Shown piece by piece: positions 1 through 12,328 of a DNA stretch of 64,000 nucleotides (position 1 is the first letter of the stretch; each line of letters starts with the position of its first letter). The notes under the pieces are model-generated. The model ran no database searches. It had not been told where the DNA came from and was given only the letters and a program-made list of their open reading frames with translations. A program made the translations under genes and the position numbers. Source of the DNA: Lycorma delicatula (taxonomy: Eukaryota; Arthropoda; Insecta; Hemiptera; Fulgoridae); contig NC_134455.1 of NCBI RefSeq assembly GCF_047948215.1, positions 301,648,147 to 301,712,146 on the forward strand, read 5' to 3'.

Positions 1-2243
1 TCTTTGTGCATTTTTTTAAACATAAAATTTAGCAAATGATTATGCAACAATTGCGCTAACCGCCACCTAAAACTCCATCAGACTGAACACACCGAGAACG
101 AAATGAAAACTAAATATTCAAAATGCATAGATTTATATATTGTATACATACTACTTCGAAATAAAGTATTGAAACTGTATATAGATAACGTTTCAGTATA
201 ATGTATTTGAGAGCGCAATAGGCTCAAAACACAGGAACGCGTGGCGAGCGGTGCACATACGCAACAGGCCCAACAACCAATTTGAGAGATAGATTGCACT
301 GATTACAGCAGTAATGGATTCATAACTCCCTCTTGAATCTACTAATCTATGTAAGTATATTTTATCTGGCTGAACCGAGTAAACATAACTATTTTAAAGG
401 GAGTCTCTTTCAGCAACTATTATTCAATTACGAAAATAGTTCGCCTTTAATTTTAACTATTTTAAAGACAAATAAATTATTAATTTCATTTTGTACACTG
501 GATTATTTTCTAAAAGAAAGCTTTTTACTGGATTTTTTGAGTTTCTATGGATTTATTTTAAATGTGGGTAACTCACGCGTGCGCAAAGTATGAATTTTTT
601 AATTCCACACTGATTAATGAATTATATTAACAATCAAATTATGTATTTGTGAATTACTGACAATAATATTCGAAAAATTAGCTTCCGATACATATTCTTC
701 TCTTCCTTGCAATTTTTGCTAAATCATTTTCTTAAATTGAATTAATTCAGAGAGAAAAATTTCTTGTGTGACGGTGTAAGATATAGAAAGCTTATTTCTG
801 TCAGTCAAAGGCAATTCTCATTTTTCTTTTTACATTTAATTTGTTTACTCAGAAAACTTAAATATTACGAAATATCATCAATTGATTACTACTACATACT
901 CTTAAAATGTACAGTTTGTGATCCCTTATATATTTGCATAAAACATGTAAATTCTTGACAATCCTCAACTTAAATTTCATAGCTTTTTTTGTGAAACTAT
1001 TTTTTGTTTTTCTTTATTGATTTTTTTTATCAATTAATGCCAAAAAAATATTATTTAATTTAGTAATTTAACATCAGTTAATCATTTTGAACCGTAACTG
1101 GTATTTTATACTTATTATTATACCTTACATAAATATTCACAGAAATAACTGTTGAATTTTTGTTCAATATACTATCATCAGCATAACAATAAAGTGGTAA
1201 AATAATGAAGTGTTATTACAAATTGGTGTATATTTATCAATTTATTTTAATAGTCCATTGGTAAACTTTCTTCAACGGACAAAACCAAAATCTGCAGAAA
1301 CCACATTCTAACTGTGGTTTTCAAAGCCCACCATCCAGTTCCTGCCTAACTTTCAATTACTACATGGGAGTAAGCAAATTTTCTATCTTTTAGTTTTAAT
1401 AACATCAGTTGTTTCTATTAACACAAAACGTTTATACTTTACTTTAATTTTAACTATTAATCCAGTATTTGTTTTTTTTTTTAATTCCAAAAATCACAAT
1501 TGATTAGTTCCATCTAAATGTTTAATTTGTTTTGAGGTCCGAAAGGTTGTTTCAGGTAGATTTATATTGCAAGAATCAACAATATTACAGTTTCGTTTAA
1601 TGCATATTATTTTAATTAAATATTTAGTAGTGTTATAGAAAGCATTATACTACATCGGCTAGATTTATGATTTATCGGATATTTTCTAAAATTGAAAGTA
1701 AATAATGAGACAAACAAGCGATGACTTACTAAAGGGAAATCTTATAAAGATTTTTATAAGAGTAATTTTAAATTCACCCACAATAAATAGGTTCCTACTG
1801 TAAGAATAATAAAGAGATTTAGTAAATTACTGTTCAATAGCAAAGTATAATTAATTTAGGAAATTATTTGGTAAATCTGTTTACCAAACTTTCTTGACCT
1901 TAATCAACTTTAGATATTTTAAAATAGTAATTGTTCCCTTTATTTTTATTTCAAAGGCTTTTAGTGTGATATTTGTTATTACTTATATAAAAATAAAAGT
2001 AATAAAAATGCGAACGGGTGTGTTTCTGTAAGTATACTTTCATGTTAATTTCGTTTCCTGCACTTTTCTATAATTTTTAAGAACATAGATAGTTTTGATC
2101 CAAACATCTGCAAAGACTCGTATGTTTACAGTTATAAAATTCAGTTACATATTCTTCCATATATGGTCTTAGTTCTAATATAATAAATTGTAACCTTTGA
2201 AAATAAAATTCAGATTCAATTTAATTATTTATCTGAATATATA
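1..2243. other. AT-rich spacer, no gene recognised
   Basis: Nothing coding is recognised here. Short open frames (longest about 86 codons, at 333-593) are low-complexity, have no family motif and are expected by chance in sequence this rich in A and T. There are two small perfect hairpins: about 9-bp arms around 1870-1893 (TTTGGTAAA/TTTACCAAA) and 8-bp arms around 1300-1322. The sequence runs straight into the left terminal repeat of the mariner-like element. Confidence 0.6.
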
Positions 2244-2418
2244 CCGAGTGTCCCACGAAGCGGTATACGCTTTTGATTTAGTATCACTTCCCCATTCCCG
2301 CATAAATTCTATTGAAACTTTATGAAGAAGTTCTAAAGATGTTCTGTGACGATTTCAACCTTCTAGGACTTATAGAAACAAAATTGCGGCTTTCAAATAA
2401 AAACATCAATTTCAGATA
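2244..2418 (+). repeat. left terminal inverted repeat of mariner-like element
   Basis: This matches the reverse complement of 3716-3896 with scattered substitutions and small indels. Shared blocks include GTGTCCCACGAAG, TTTTGATTTAGTATCACT, CAACCTTCTAGGA and ATTTCAGAT. The outer tip lies next to TATA. Confidence 0.88.
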
Positions 2419-2639
2419 AACCACATTTTTTATTCATTACAAAAGAGCTGGTAAAAATCATTAAAACCAGATGATGTATTGTTAAACAGCTGTTCAAATT
2501 GAATAAAACTAGTTAATAATTAGTCGTAGTCTTGCTACACTTTCCTGCGTAAATTTAATAGTTAAAATAGGATTTACAACTGAACATAAATTTAAAATGT
2601 TATACATGGGCCATTGCATTTGACAATCTAACAGAGTCC

Positions 2640-3590
2640 ATCCTACATTTCAGAGTTGAATTTCCTGATGCAGCTCCACCAACCAAAATGTCAATCTCTA
2701 ACTGAAGTGTTTTTTGTTGGAAATTGGCAGTGTAGCTAAAAATTACTTCCGATCTACTGATGAAGGAAAAGAGGAAATGATTTGTGCTTCATTACTGTGA
2801 TCTCCAAGTAAACCTAATTCAGTGTGAAAAGTTTCTTTACATACTGGTGCCAAAATCGACTGTCCAAACAATAGCAAAATAGAGTAAAGTAAATTTTTTT
2901 AAAAGCCACCTGTTTATAATCTTTTGAAAGAAGACCCAATAGGAGAGTGTAGTTTTGTTTGCTGATTGTTAGCAAACTTAGTTTAGATTGAGCATGAAGT
3001 CGATCCAGACTGGCATAAACTTGTATTCTCAGATGAATTTACTTTCTACTTAACGGTACGATAAGCAGGCACAACTGTATTTACTACAACACCGAAAACC
3101 GTCAGAAGCAGTTTAAATCGAAAGGTATTACTGTCTTGACATTACTTCTGTCAATGGAGTATTAGCCTACAACATAACAGACAACACAATGACTGCAAAC
3201 AGATACCTAGAATTGTTAAAACAAATAATGCCTCGTTTTACTGTTCCAGAAATGAGATGTGCTATTTTTCAGTAAGATAGAGCCGAACCTCATTTTGCAA
3301 ACCCGGTTAAACTGCTACTAAATACTCACCTTCAGAGTCGTTGGATCGATGATGCAAGTGAATTTTTGGATTGGCCACTAAGGTCAGACCTTACTGTCTG
3401 TGACGTTTTCTTGTGGGATTGTTTAAAGAAGCATGTGTACTCTCACAGCCTTAATACTAATGAAGAGGTGAAGAAGGTCATTGAAGAAGAAATTATACGA
3501 ATTGCACGACATTTCTTTACGAATGCAAACAAAGAATTTATTAAACGATGTTACCAATTTGTCGCTATTGATGGATTTCAGTTTGAGTAA
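2640..3590 (+). pseudogene. degenerate mariner-like transposase
   Basis: This is the remnant of the transposase that would cut and join the terminal repeats in the nucleus. Near the N-terminus a frame reads FPDAAPPTKM, resembling the helix-turn-helix region of this family. The first catalytic aspartate is visible in VFSDEFTFYL (about 3030-3060). The second is in a block reading CAIFQ-stop-DRAEPHFA (about 3258-3300), where families usually read FQQDGAPPH. The third is in WPLRSDLTVCDVFLW (3369-3413), where a proline normally precedes the aspartate. About 36 residues separate the second and third aspartates. The last 74 codons (3366-3590) are still open and end in a conserved-looking tail (KRCYQFVAIDGFQFE). 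Several in-frame stops and frameshifts disrupt the rest. Exact subfamily not determined. Confidence 0.82.
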
Positions 3591-3715
3591 AGTATTTTCT
3601 GTATTAATTCATACAAAAATTTTTCATAATTTTCCAAGTTGTTTTCATTTTGTACTTCATCTGTTTTTAATGATATTTATCAGCTATTTTATAAAAAAAA
3701 GTAATCTATCTGAAA

Positions 3716-3896
3716 TCGATAATTTTATTTGAAAGACTCCATTTTGTTTCTATAAATCCTAGAAGGTTGAAAATTTTACAGAACATTTTTAGAACGTTAT
3801 TTAAAAGGTCTGTAATGTTTCTTTCAGTAGAATCGGTTGGGAAATGGGAGAGTGATACTAAATCAAAAGTGTATACCTCTTCGTGGGACACAAGGG
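3716..3896 (-). repeat. right terminal inverted repeat of mariner-like element
   Basis: Inverted partner of 2244-2418. A short frame on the minus strand through it is just repeat sequence read by chance, not a gene. Confidence 0.88.
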
Positions 3897-5519
3897 TATA
3901 TAACTTTTAGTTTCTTGTTTCAAAATACAATGTTAAAACTAAAAATTTCAACTAAAATTCCAAGAATGGTAGCGTTTTTTTTTTTTTGTTTTTTTTACAG
4001 TAATTGCATAACTCTTAATTCTAGTTATTTATTCAAAGTATATCACTCGTACAAGATATTAAATCATTTTAATGCATTTAAAATTCATCTTATAGTAGAT
4101 CACTTATTTTTTTAACGTAGGATTTAATGCTTATATCTTTAAAATGATTTTTTTTGTGGAAAATTATAAAATTCCAGAATCTATCAAAGAAGTAATAAAT
4201 CAAATGTTATTTACGTATTTTTCTGTGATATTTCTAATTCTTCTTTCAATAAAAATAAAGATTTTATAAAACATCACAAACTGAAATTCAAATTAGAAGG
4301 TTGATTTTAATTAACTGCCATTTGCTAAAAACATAACAGTATGTCGGTACTTAACAAGTTTGGACGTATGCTATTCAACTTTAGGGTAGATCTGTTTTTT
4401 CAAGATCGAGATGTTGAGCTCTTCTAAACAAAAACGCAAAGGAAAATATTTAACTCATTCCTAACAACTTTATTTATCAGTATTTTAAAAATTAATTCTC
4501 TCGATCATATATTATTTATATTTATTACTCTCGTTGCTTCAAGGATTAATGTATTTAATATTAATATTTACATGACATAAAACTATCATTGTTATCTTCC
4601 ACTCATTTGACAAGGATATGAAAGCAGTAAAGAAAAGTAGCGTTAAACTAAAACAATTTGAAATGAATCTGCATTTTTTTGCTTGTAGGAGTAAATATTG
4701 CATCCTAAATTTTGAACAACTTAATAACGTTTTACTGTAGTAGTAATTTGCATTAAAGAAAAAATAATAATTAGTAGATAATAATCAATAATCTTTTTTC
4801 TGACTAGTATCACTTTTACTCTTGTGATTGCCCTTTACATTCAATCAGATCACGCTGTGCTGTCACAAAAAAATATCACTGTGATCTGTGTACGAACGGT
4901 TAGTTTACACTCTAACTATTTTTTCAAAATACAATACACACATAAATGTTGCACAATTATTTTAATCTTTTTTTTAAAATATTTATTTAATATATTCATA
5001 CCTGTAAAAATAATAAAATTTTCATGATTACACAATTTTTTCTCTCTTTTTTTGCCAGCAATGCAATCACTTATCTTTCGAAGAGAGATAATGTTCTACG
5101 AGAGAAAAATAACTTAGCTCATTCACTGAAAATTAGTTTTGGGCTTTATTCCGTACTGATTGCAATGCTGGAAAACCAAAAGAATTTTTTTCTCCAAATA
5201 ACGAAACTATAAGTAGATGGTTTAAAGCAATAATGACGTGAAATAGAGGTATCCAGCGATACCTCCCAAGACTACAGTAAAAACTGAACAAAGTATAATA
5301 CAATTAAGTACAACAAATAAAATATAACTGCCAATACACACAAAGTCCGTAATAAAGTATACATAAATTTACGAGTAATGAAATAGAGCAAAAAAGATAA
5401 AAATGTCAATACAATAGTTCAATTGTCAATAAAACAAAGGATAACATTTACCGCACAACAGTCATAAGATCTAATATATGCAATCATTTCAGTCGTCTCA
5501 CAACCATACTGCTATCCAA
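3897..5519. other. AT-rich spacer, no gene recognised
   Basis: No coding region, RNA gene or repeat family is recognised. There is a small perfect hairpin with 8-bp arms (CAGATCAC/GTGATCTG) around 4846-4887, and short homopolymer runs. Open frames of 60-90 codons have no recognisable motif. Confidence 0.55.
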
Positions 5520-5554
5520 TAGGTTAACAGCCTATAAAAATAGGCTGCTATAGG

Positions 5555-7290
5555 TTAATAGATGGTTTTCATACTGTTACTTAAATATGTATATTTGGCG
5601 ATTAATCGGTGAATTTCTTCACGATTAAATGGCATCCCTACGTAATCTTGGATCTTGTTCTTTGCAAACCATGGCGCCTCCGATCTGTTCTTCAGCATTT
5701 TGTTTTGGACCTTTAGATGATGTCGATATTGATATTGCTTGCCGTACTCCAAAGTTTTACCCCCATAGTTCCGTACTGGCTTTAAAACGCCTTATACAAA
5801 AACAGTTTGTTACTTAACAACACAAACCTCCTCCCTAGTAACCAGTTCAACCGCGCAACCGTGATATTTATTTGCTTACTCTTCTCTCTCACGTACCTTT
5901 CCATGTTAAGCGCGATTCAAATGAAGTTCTAGGAATCTACATTGTCCTAATGAGGGATGTGAGTGAACACTATCTGGGCTATCTGGACTTCACCTCACTG
6001 CAAACGCCACATGATTCTAATTTGCAAGCACATGATAATACATTGCAATATTCATATGTACCTTCCATTCACTGTGAAGGTCTAAGTTTAATTTTAGTTT
6101 CTCCGAAGTTACTGTTGGGTCATCATCAACCGCCATAATTTATATCATCAGCAAAGGACGCAAGAGTGACATTTTCTGAACCAAGAAGATCAGAACAGTA
6201 AATTGAATACAAAATCGGTCCCTTGAATGAACTCAGCGGAATCCCTGATTTCGTATCAAATAAGCCTCATCTCTTGGCCAACGTAACCTATGAAATCCAA
6301 CTATCAATGTAGTTGCGTAATACCAAATAATATTGTTGAGGTAAGCTCATCTTAAGATTGTAAGACCAGGCAACCATACCTTAACAAATGCTGGAGTGGC
6401 CCACTCCGGAAACTAAATTGGTAGTCAGGAATAACGACCCCTTCTAATAAAATAGTTCTAATTCGTCCGAGAAAGAGCCTCTCAAAGATCTAAGAGAGAT
6501 TTGGCAAAAGGCTGATAGGTCTATACCAAGATACAGCACCTATTCTGTATCCTCTACCTTTTAACCCTCTTACCTCTTTCCTGTAGAGGTTTGCCCTGTT
6601 TTGAGACCATTGTTAATCTTTCCATTTTTTTCATTCCGTGGAAAAAGCGTCGGCCGAAATATACAATTGAAGAGGCATATTATGTACTCGGTAGTCCTAA
6701 ATGACAATATAAACGACATCTTATGAGTTATTAAGTCATATCCAGAAGCCTTGTTTAAACCTCCTACGTTTCCGATCGCTTGCGATACTTCTGCACATGT
6801 GAAACTCAGTATAGGTATACATAGAGAAATCGGGCTATACGAGAAGTCATAAATCTTTCCATAATCTGTTCCCTCCATCGGCCGAAAGATTTTGGATAGG
6901 TGTATAGCAAATAGTTAGTGCCGTCACGACGAGCCCATCCAGTCGTTGTCCTTAAACTTGGAAATGAAAGGCGGAGGCTGAAGAAGTCTCCTCGTGGCCT
7001 TCAGAAACGAATGGTCATCTCTACTCGAAGGGAAAAGACTTTCCACGTACTGTTTGAACGTCTCATTTTTCATAATCTTTATCACCTTTCTTAACTTACG
7101 AGCAACCTGTTGATATCCGTCCTATCTTCCTCCCTTCAGGCCTCCTGTATAATCTTTATCTTCTCCGAAATCTTTTTAGTGACAATAAGTTTAATTTATT
7201 CTCTTGGATAGTCTGTCCATATCGAATTCAATGCCTCCAGAATCACCAAAATCGTTGTCTGCAACTGCGACATAAGAATGGGGAAGATTA
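5555..7290 (-). pseudogene. Jockey-like LINE ORF2 remnant (linker, RT, C-terminus; no endonuclease)
   Basis: The protein would reverse-transcribe element RNA at the target site. In minus-strand order: a linker with TFKQYVESLFPSS (about 7060-7020) and LLQPPPFISKFK (about 6985-6950); the RT fingers with SQAIGNVGGLNKASGYDLIT (about 6790-6730); a YRPISLLPNLS-stop-IFERLF block (about 6525-6465); and a GPILYSIY...LASFADDINYGG block (about 6215-6135) carrying the catalytic FADD box. Downstream are a thumb region near LRGLTW/YLG equivalents, and a C-terminal APWFAKNKIQDYVGMPFNRE (within 5555-5752) typical of Jockey-type ORF2 tails. Numerous stops and frameshifts. The apurinic-like endonuclease that normally precedes the linker is missing. 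Confidence 0.82.
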
Positions 7291-7302
7291 GAAAAACGAC
7301 CT

Positions 7303-8156
7303 TTACGACCTCCGATTCAAAGAGGGGAAGTTGCTTTTACTGATATCAAATGGTCCCTCTTCTGATCCTCCAGTAGGAAAATTTTTCCTCACATAAGTAG
7401 CTCTTTGCACTTCCCTCTTTTTCAAGGTCTGCTTGTTCACCCTACATCTCTTATAATTTGCATGATGATGCGAATAGCAAAGTGTTGCCGTAGTAGTATT
7501 ATTCTTCTTGGCACAGTCCGCGGTTTTATGTCGACCTGCGCACTTTACGCATCTGTATGGTCGCATTCCTTTTCCTATTAAGCCTTATTCTCGGACCAAG
7601 TCAACAATTATCTTATAAACATCTATATCTTTGGAAACTACCCGAAACTGTTTACTAGTTATTATTCGCATACAGCAGTCAGATTTGTCTAATAACGTCT
7701 AAATAGTTCGTAGAGCTTTAATACGTCACTTATTCTGTAAAGGATTATTAGCGGTATTCTAACAACCTTTGTATGGTCGATTTTTCCGCTACTATCAACT
7801 ATTGGTGCTATCAGTGCTCAAACTGATTCGATACAGGCGATTCATTCACAGAGGGGGCATGTGATGCTTTTGGTTTGCGTAAATTGAGATAGTCTGCCAT
7901 GGGAACGAATTCTCTCCGAGACCGTAATATCCTTCCACATCTAGAGGCACTCGTCGTCGATAACGTCACTGATATTTTTTACAATGTTATCTCTTATAAT
8001 CTTGCCCCGCAAAGATTTTCTAGGATCACTGTTGGAACTTATCAAAGATTTTCTTTTTCTGTTTGTTTGAACAATTGTACTCGAATTTAACAACGAATCG
8101 TTGTATTTAGTTGAATCTGTTGTTAGCTGATCTGTAACAACTCTCAAAGAGAGCAA
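7303..8156 (-). pseudogene. Jockey-like LINE ORF1 (gag-like, zinc knuckles)
   Basis: ORF1 proteins of these LINEs bind the element RNA. The last part is well preserved (7303-7566): CVKCAGRHKTADC followed by a second, imperfect knuckle with CYSHHHANYKRC, and then a basic linker. Upstream, a frame containing HTKVVRIPLIILYRISDVLK (about 7775-7715) matches the PRE_C2HC-type region of Jockey ORF1. The start of ORF1 is probably the Met near 8156, whose first 71 codons are open (MLSLRVVTDQL...). Between them lie frameshifts and stops. Clade by domain order and motif style; the exact family is not known. Confidence 0.75.
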
Positions 8157-8165
8157 TTATAGATT

Positions 8166-10185
8166 AACCTAACTAGCCTACCAGAGGTGATAGAGTTTTA
8201 TTTTTTTTTAATAGAGTCTTAACGGTAAAAAAAAATATTAATTGTAATTAGTATCTTTGGTTTCCTAATTACGAACTTTATTCACTGCAACATATAATTC
8301 AACAAAATAATATACATCACCAGAGCACTAAAAACAACCAAATTCAACAGCGGACCAAAAAAAGGTGTAGATTTTGTAAAACAAAAGTTAAAAAATATGT
8401 AATTGCCATATCTTTACTATAAAATCGTCAAATTTTCATCTGCTTGAACCTTTATATAAATTTTAACCATTTTTTTTATTTTTCACTTTTAAAATTATGT
8501 TAAATCGCAAAATTATATTAAACAGAATATTATATCAAAATCAGCAGTTAATTTCACAGAAAACAAGAAGTTTTATAAATCTTTTAGCACGAAAAAACAA
8601 AAGGTTTCAAAAATTACACCTTTTTCTCGCATATAAATAATAAAAATTAAGTTAATGTTTTTTCACCATAGTTAAAATAAATAAACCCCAATCTTTAATA
8701 TAAGACAGAAAAGAAACATTTATTTGAGCAGATTAATAGGATCGTAAACAAACAAAAACGACTTTAATCTGGTGAGCGTTCAGATAATGTTATATTTCAT
8801 AAGTTGTTACAAGGTGGCAACACATTTCAGAAATGTGTTATTTTTGTTTTTATAAGTAATAACTAAAACCTCAGTCGAATAAAGCGACGAAGGAGGAAAA
8901 ATTAATGGCCTTGGCTGAATTAAGTGCTAAAGGAAGGAGATTTTGACAATTCAGCTGTAATAGAGTAAACAAGTGAAAGGGTTAAAATTTATCGGGTTAT
9001 AGTAAATTATATCAGTTTATCTTGAACTATCATATGTTAATTAGGTTATGTTCATATTTTAATTAGGTAATTAATTGGGTTTTATGGAAAGAATTGAGAA
9101 AAAATTTATTAAAGATTTATGGTAATAAAAATTTACATATATAAATAAAAAAGCGTAATTACATAGAGAGAAAAAATATATTTTTAGAAACATTTGGTTT
9201 TGTAAGTATCAAAAAATAAATAAAAAACTGAAAACTTCTCAGAAATATCTCATCTTACTGATTACTCTCATTATATATCATTTTGATATACGAGTACTGC
9301 GAGTTCAATAAAAGGATATCTAGACAGAATTAGTAACATAAAAATAGTGATTATTATTAAAAGCGAAAAATCTGATTACAAATCATTTATATACTAATTA
9401 AAATTCATCTTTTATAAATTATTTCATTATCCAAAATCACACTAACTTTTATTCTGAATGCTTGCTTACGTATAAAGATAAATTAAAACTTAATTAAATT
9501 TTGTATAAGTAATGTTTCGTAAAAGTTCTTTTACGTAACAAAAATAAATACATATGCGTTAATTTAATATTCTATACCAAATACTTTTCTGGATTTTAGT
9601 TTGTTTATTTCATGAATTTATATGAAACTAATTGATTTATATAACTGAAGTATAATTTTCTTCGTTTGTTTTTTAAACTTAATTTATATTTCAAAGTTGT
9701 AATATTAACTGAAGTGTTAAGTATTATAACTTACATAACTTCCATTACCGCTTATGAAGTTGCCACCTTTTTGCTGCTTCCCGATTAGCTCCATAACTCC
9801 ATAACAGCTCCATAATTCTGTAACAGTATATCATAATACTCAAAAACCGAAGAGTTGTCAACATTAATCTTCTACATCTCTTTACAAGTTTGAAATAAAC
9901 TTTTCATTTTGTTATGCATACGATTCTATTCTTTCCCGTTCTTTATTTGTTCAATTTCTTTTGAAATTTGTCGTTAAGATGAGAGTAAAAATAACAACTT
10001 GATTTAACGTTCTTAGAACTGCAATTTATCTTTTGTTTTTAAGAAAAGAAATAATGTGTTAGCGTATGAACCGTGGTGGTAATATTTCATACTCATAATT
10101 ATGGGTTTATTAGGACCACTTCCTATTTGAATATCGATTAATGATGCATAATTACATACTGTATTTATGAGCACAGATATATCTA

Positions 10186-10187
<2 letters not shown>
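8166..10187. other. AT-rich spacer, no gene recognised
   Basis: No coding region recognised. One segment (about 9441-9498) is repeated in direct orientation at about 10446-10502, sharing GAATGCTTGCTTAC and AAATTAAAACTTA. The origin of that pair is unknown. Confidence 0.5.

Positions 10188-10222
<35 letters not shown>
10188..10222. repeat. (TTA)n microsatellite
   Basis: About 35 bp of uninterrupted TTA/ATT repeat. Confidence 0.95.
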
Positions 10223-10224
<2 letters not shown>

Positions 10225-10504
10225 TTTTTTTCCTTAAGGACATTGTTTGGACTAGAATGTTTCATGATTATGTGAGAAGTTGTTTTCTCCTTCTTTTTCT
10301 CTTCCCAAACTTTTTTCATTTTCTGATTGTTCCTGTTTCCTTTGTTCTGTCCACTTTGCTCCTGTTTACTTCTTTTCATTCATTACAAATTTCGTGTTCA
10401 TAATTTTATTTTAAATTTCTTCTTTCTCTCATAAAAAAAATTATCATACTTTAATTTTTATTTTGAATGCTTGCTTACCTATAAAAATAAATTAAAACTT
10501 ATAA

Positions 10505-10765
10505 AATGGGGTTCCCCTTTGAGTCCTGTCTCTTCTATTTCATGATGCCGCTCAGTTTTCCTGATTGAGCCGTTCACTACATCAAAGATCCTCTTCGTGA
10601 GTCTGTTGTTGTTCATTCGCTGTATGTGCTCGTAGAATGTAAATCTGCATTTTCTTATCAGGTCTGTGAGTGTTTCCGTTCAATCATATAATAATTCTTT
10701 GGTTGGTCTCTTCATTCATATGCCATTCATATAAACTGTTCCAAAACTTTTGCTAAGTATTTTCC
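10505..10765 (-). pseudogene. C-terminal fragment of a LINE ORF2
   Basis: On the minus strand a nearly continuous frame reads RKILSKSFGTVYMNG, then MKRPTKELLYD, LIRKCRFTFYEHIQRMNNN and RLTKRIFDVVNG. This succession (RKI..FG, then a block with FYEH..RM, then RLTKRIF) is the style of the C-terminal end of insect endonuclease-reverse transcriptase LINE proteins, downstream of the polymerase. It has at least two stops. It lies immediately beyond the 3' end of the I-clade-like element, so one element may have inserted next to or into the other. The clade is not certain. Confidence 0.6.
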
Positions 10766-10839
10766 GTTTTATTTACTTTTTTTTTTCTTTTTTGTTATAT
10801 AGTCGTCGAATTCTACGGTCATTAGCCTCGCCAAACTCT

Positions 10840-11893
10840 TTAAAATAAAGTTTAAATCATCATCAGGTTCGTCATATGTAAGGGTGTAAAGAGCCCATAC
10901 ATTTTATTTAAAAACACTAAACCAGATAAGACAGAACAGTTAAACATTGAAAACTCTGCTTTATACAGCCTCAGTAGTATTTCTTTATCTGAGTCCCAGT
11001 TGATGTTGGATAAATATTTAATAATGTTTAGGGATTTTTTTGCATCTAACAGTCAAGTCCTGTATATATAATCCCCATGTAAGGGATTTATTCAGTAATA
11101 GACTTAAAAATCGTATATTGTCCTTATATAGTATACGATGGTCAAAACAGGACTTCGGTGTAGAATTCTCTTCCTACAGAAGTGTACACAACACGTTTTC
11201 TCCGGTAAAAATTTAAAACCATTATTTCCTCGCAACTTCGTTGAGGGCGTTTATCGCACATTGCAATTTGAACTTCACCATAGCTGTAGTGTTGCTGGCA
11301 TATACAATTGCCAGATGATCAATATAAACAATTTTGTTGATTTCTACTGGAATAGCTAATATTAGTTTATCGATAGCGATCGTGAACAAGGTACCGCTCA
11401 ACGGCGAGCCTTGTGGTATGCCATTTTCCAATCTTTTTTCTGATGAATATTTGCTGTTCACGCGTACTTGGAAAGTGCAGTCGTTCATATAAGTGCTGAG
11501 TAAAACTGGTAGATTGCCGCAAATATCCCATTCATGTATTTGAAGCATTATTCCTTGTCGCAAGGTCATATCAAATGCCTTCTGCAGATCAAAGAAGATT
11601 CCGACACAATGTTTACTTGTGATGAAGTTGTTATATATGATGTTCTCTAAGTTAATCATTTGATCAGTAATTGAATAGTATAGTCGAAAACCTGCTTCAT
11701 GTGAGGATAAATGATTTTCTTTTTCAAAAATCCACACGAGTCGATTATTTACCATTCTTTCAAAAGTTTTTCCAATAGCGCACGTCAAAGAAATAAGACG
11801 GTAACTACTGGGTTCTATTATATTCTTATCTTTCTTTGAAACTAGAAAAATATATGCTTTTTCCACTGCTACGAGTGCATTCCATCCCGCCAT
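10840..11893 (-). pseudogene. reverse transcriptase domain of I-clade-like LINE
   Basis: A 223-codon open stretch (11222-11893) carries RT motifs in order: SYRLISLTCAIGKTFERMV (fingers), LSSHEAGFR, FFDLQKAFD (motif A with catalytic Asp), ENGIPQGSPLSGTLFTIAID (motif B), and YIDHLAIVYAS where YADD would be expected, so the catalytic motif C is mutated. Below 11222 the frame is lost, but pieces such as LLNKSLTWGLYIQDL (about 11100-11055) match the thumb and connection region. The loss of the YADD pair and the downstream breaks show a dead polymerase. Confidence 0.82.
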
Positions 11894-12067
11894 ATCTGAT
11901 TATATAGTTTTAACAACCTACGTTTTGCAGTGGTATTCAGCTGCCTGATCATGACATAATGAATTTCATCCGACCAGCAGCTGTGTTGCCTTCTTTCTCT
12001 AATGCTTTCAAAAGTTCTTCTATTTTAAAGGGTACATTATATGAATAATTTATATTAGTTCCTAAAT

Positions 12068-12328
12068 TTAGTACACCTTCAAGTTCTGTTTTCCGCGTTC
12101 TAAAATATTCATCGTAATTAGCCGTTTTGCTAGCTTTTCCGGAATGATTGGCAAGTAGCTCTGCAACTTCATTTCTATAACTTCATCTTCGTACTGAAGG
12201 CATGCTATCGGGGCAAAGTTTGTACGCCCACAAAAAGCCTTCATTTTCTTCCAAACGTCTGATGCAGTTATTTTTCTATTAACGGATGACACGTAGTGCT
12301 GCCAGGATCGTTTTTTAGAATCTATCAT
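12068..12328 (-). pseudogene. endonuclease-RT linker of I-clade-like LINE
   Basis: An open stretch with KKRSWQHYVSSVNRKITASD followed by VWKKMKAFCGR matches the conserved linker found between the endonuclease and RT domains of I and Jockey-type ORF2 proteins (W..YV......VW..I....G). It sits in the right order between 11893 and 12586 on the same strand. A frame break separates it from each neighbour. Confidence 0.75.

Larger units (their letters stand above)
2244..3896 (+). mobile_element. mariner-like (IS630-Tc1-mariner) DNA transposon with long inverted repeats
   Basis: The two ends are inverted copies of each other. The left end starts CCGAGTGTCCCACGAAG at 2244 and the right end closes CTTCGTGGGACACAAGGG at 3896. 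Both lie beside TATA, as expected for TA-target insertion. The inverted similarity continues for about 175-180 bp on each side (2244-2418 and about 3716-3896), which is long for mariner-type elements. The interior carries a broken transposase frame. The element is about 1.65 kb, a normal length for the superfamily. Stops and frameshifts show that this copy is inactive; whether relatives elsewhere could move it cannot be seen here. Confidence 0.88.
5520..8165 (-). mobile_element. Jockey-like LINE, internally deleted
   Basis: Read on the minus strand, this is one element in the usual order: ORF1 with zinc knuckles (7303-8156), then the pre-RT linker, reverse transcriptase and the C-terminal tail of ORF2 (5555-7290). 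The endonuclease domain that should open ORF2 is absent: the ORF1 zinc-knuckle region is followed almost directly by the linker upstream of RT. The reading frames are broken throughout. No clear poly-A tail or target-site duplication is visible, so both ends are approximate. Confidence 0.82.
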
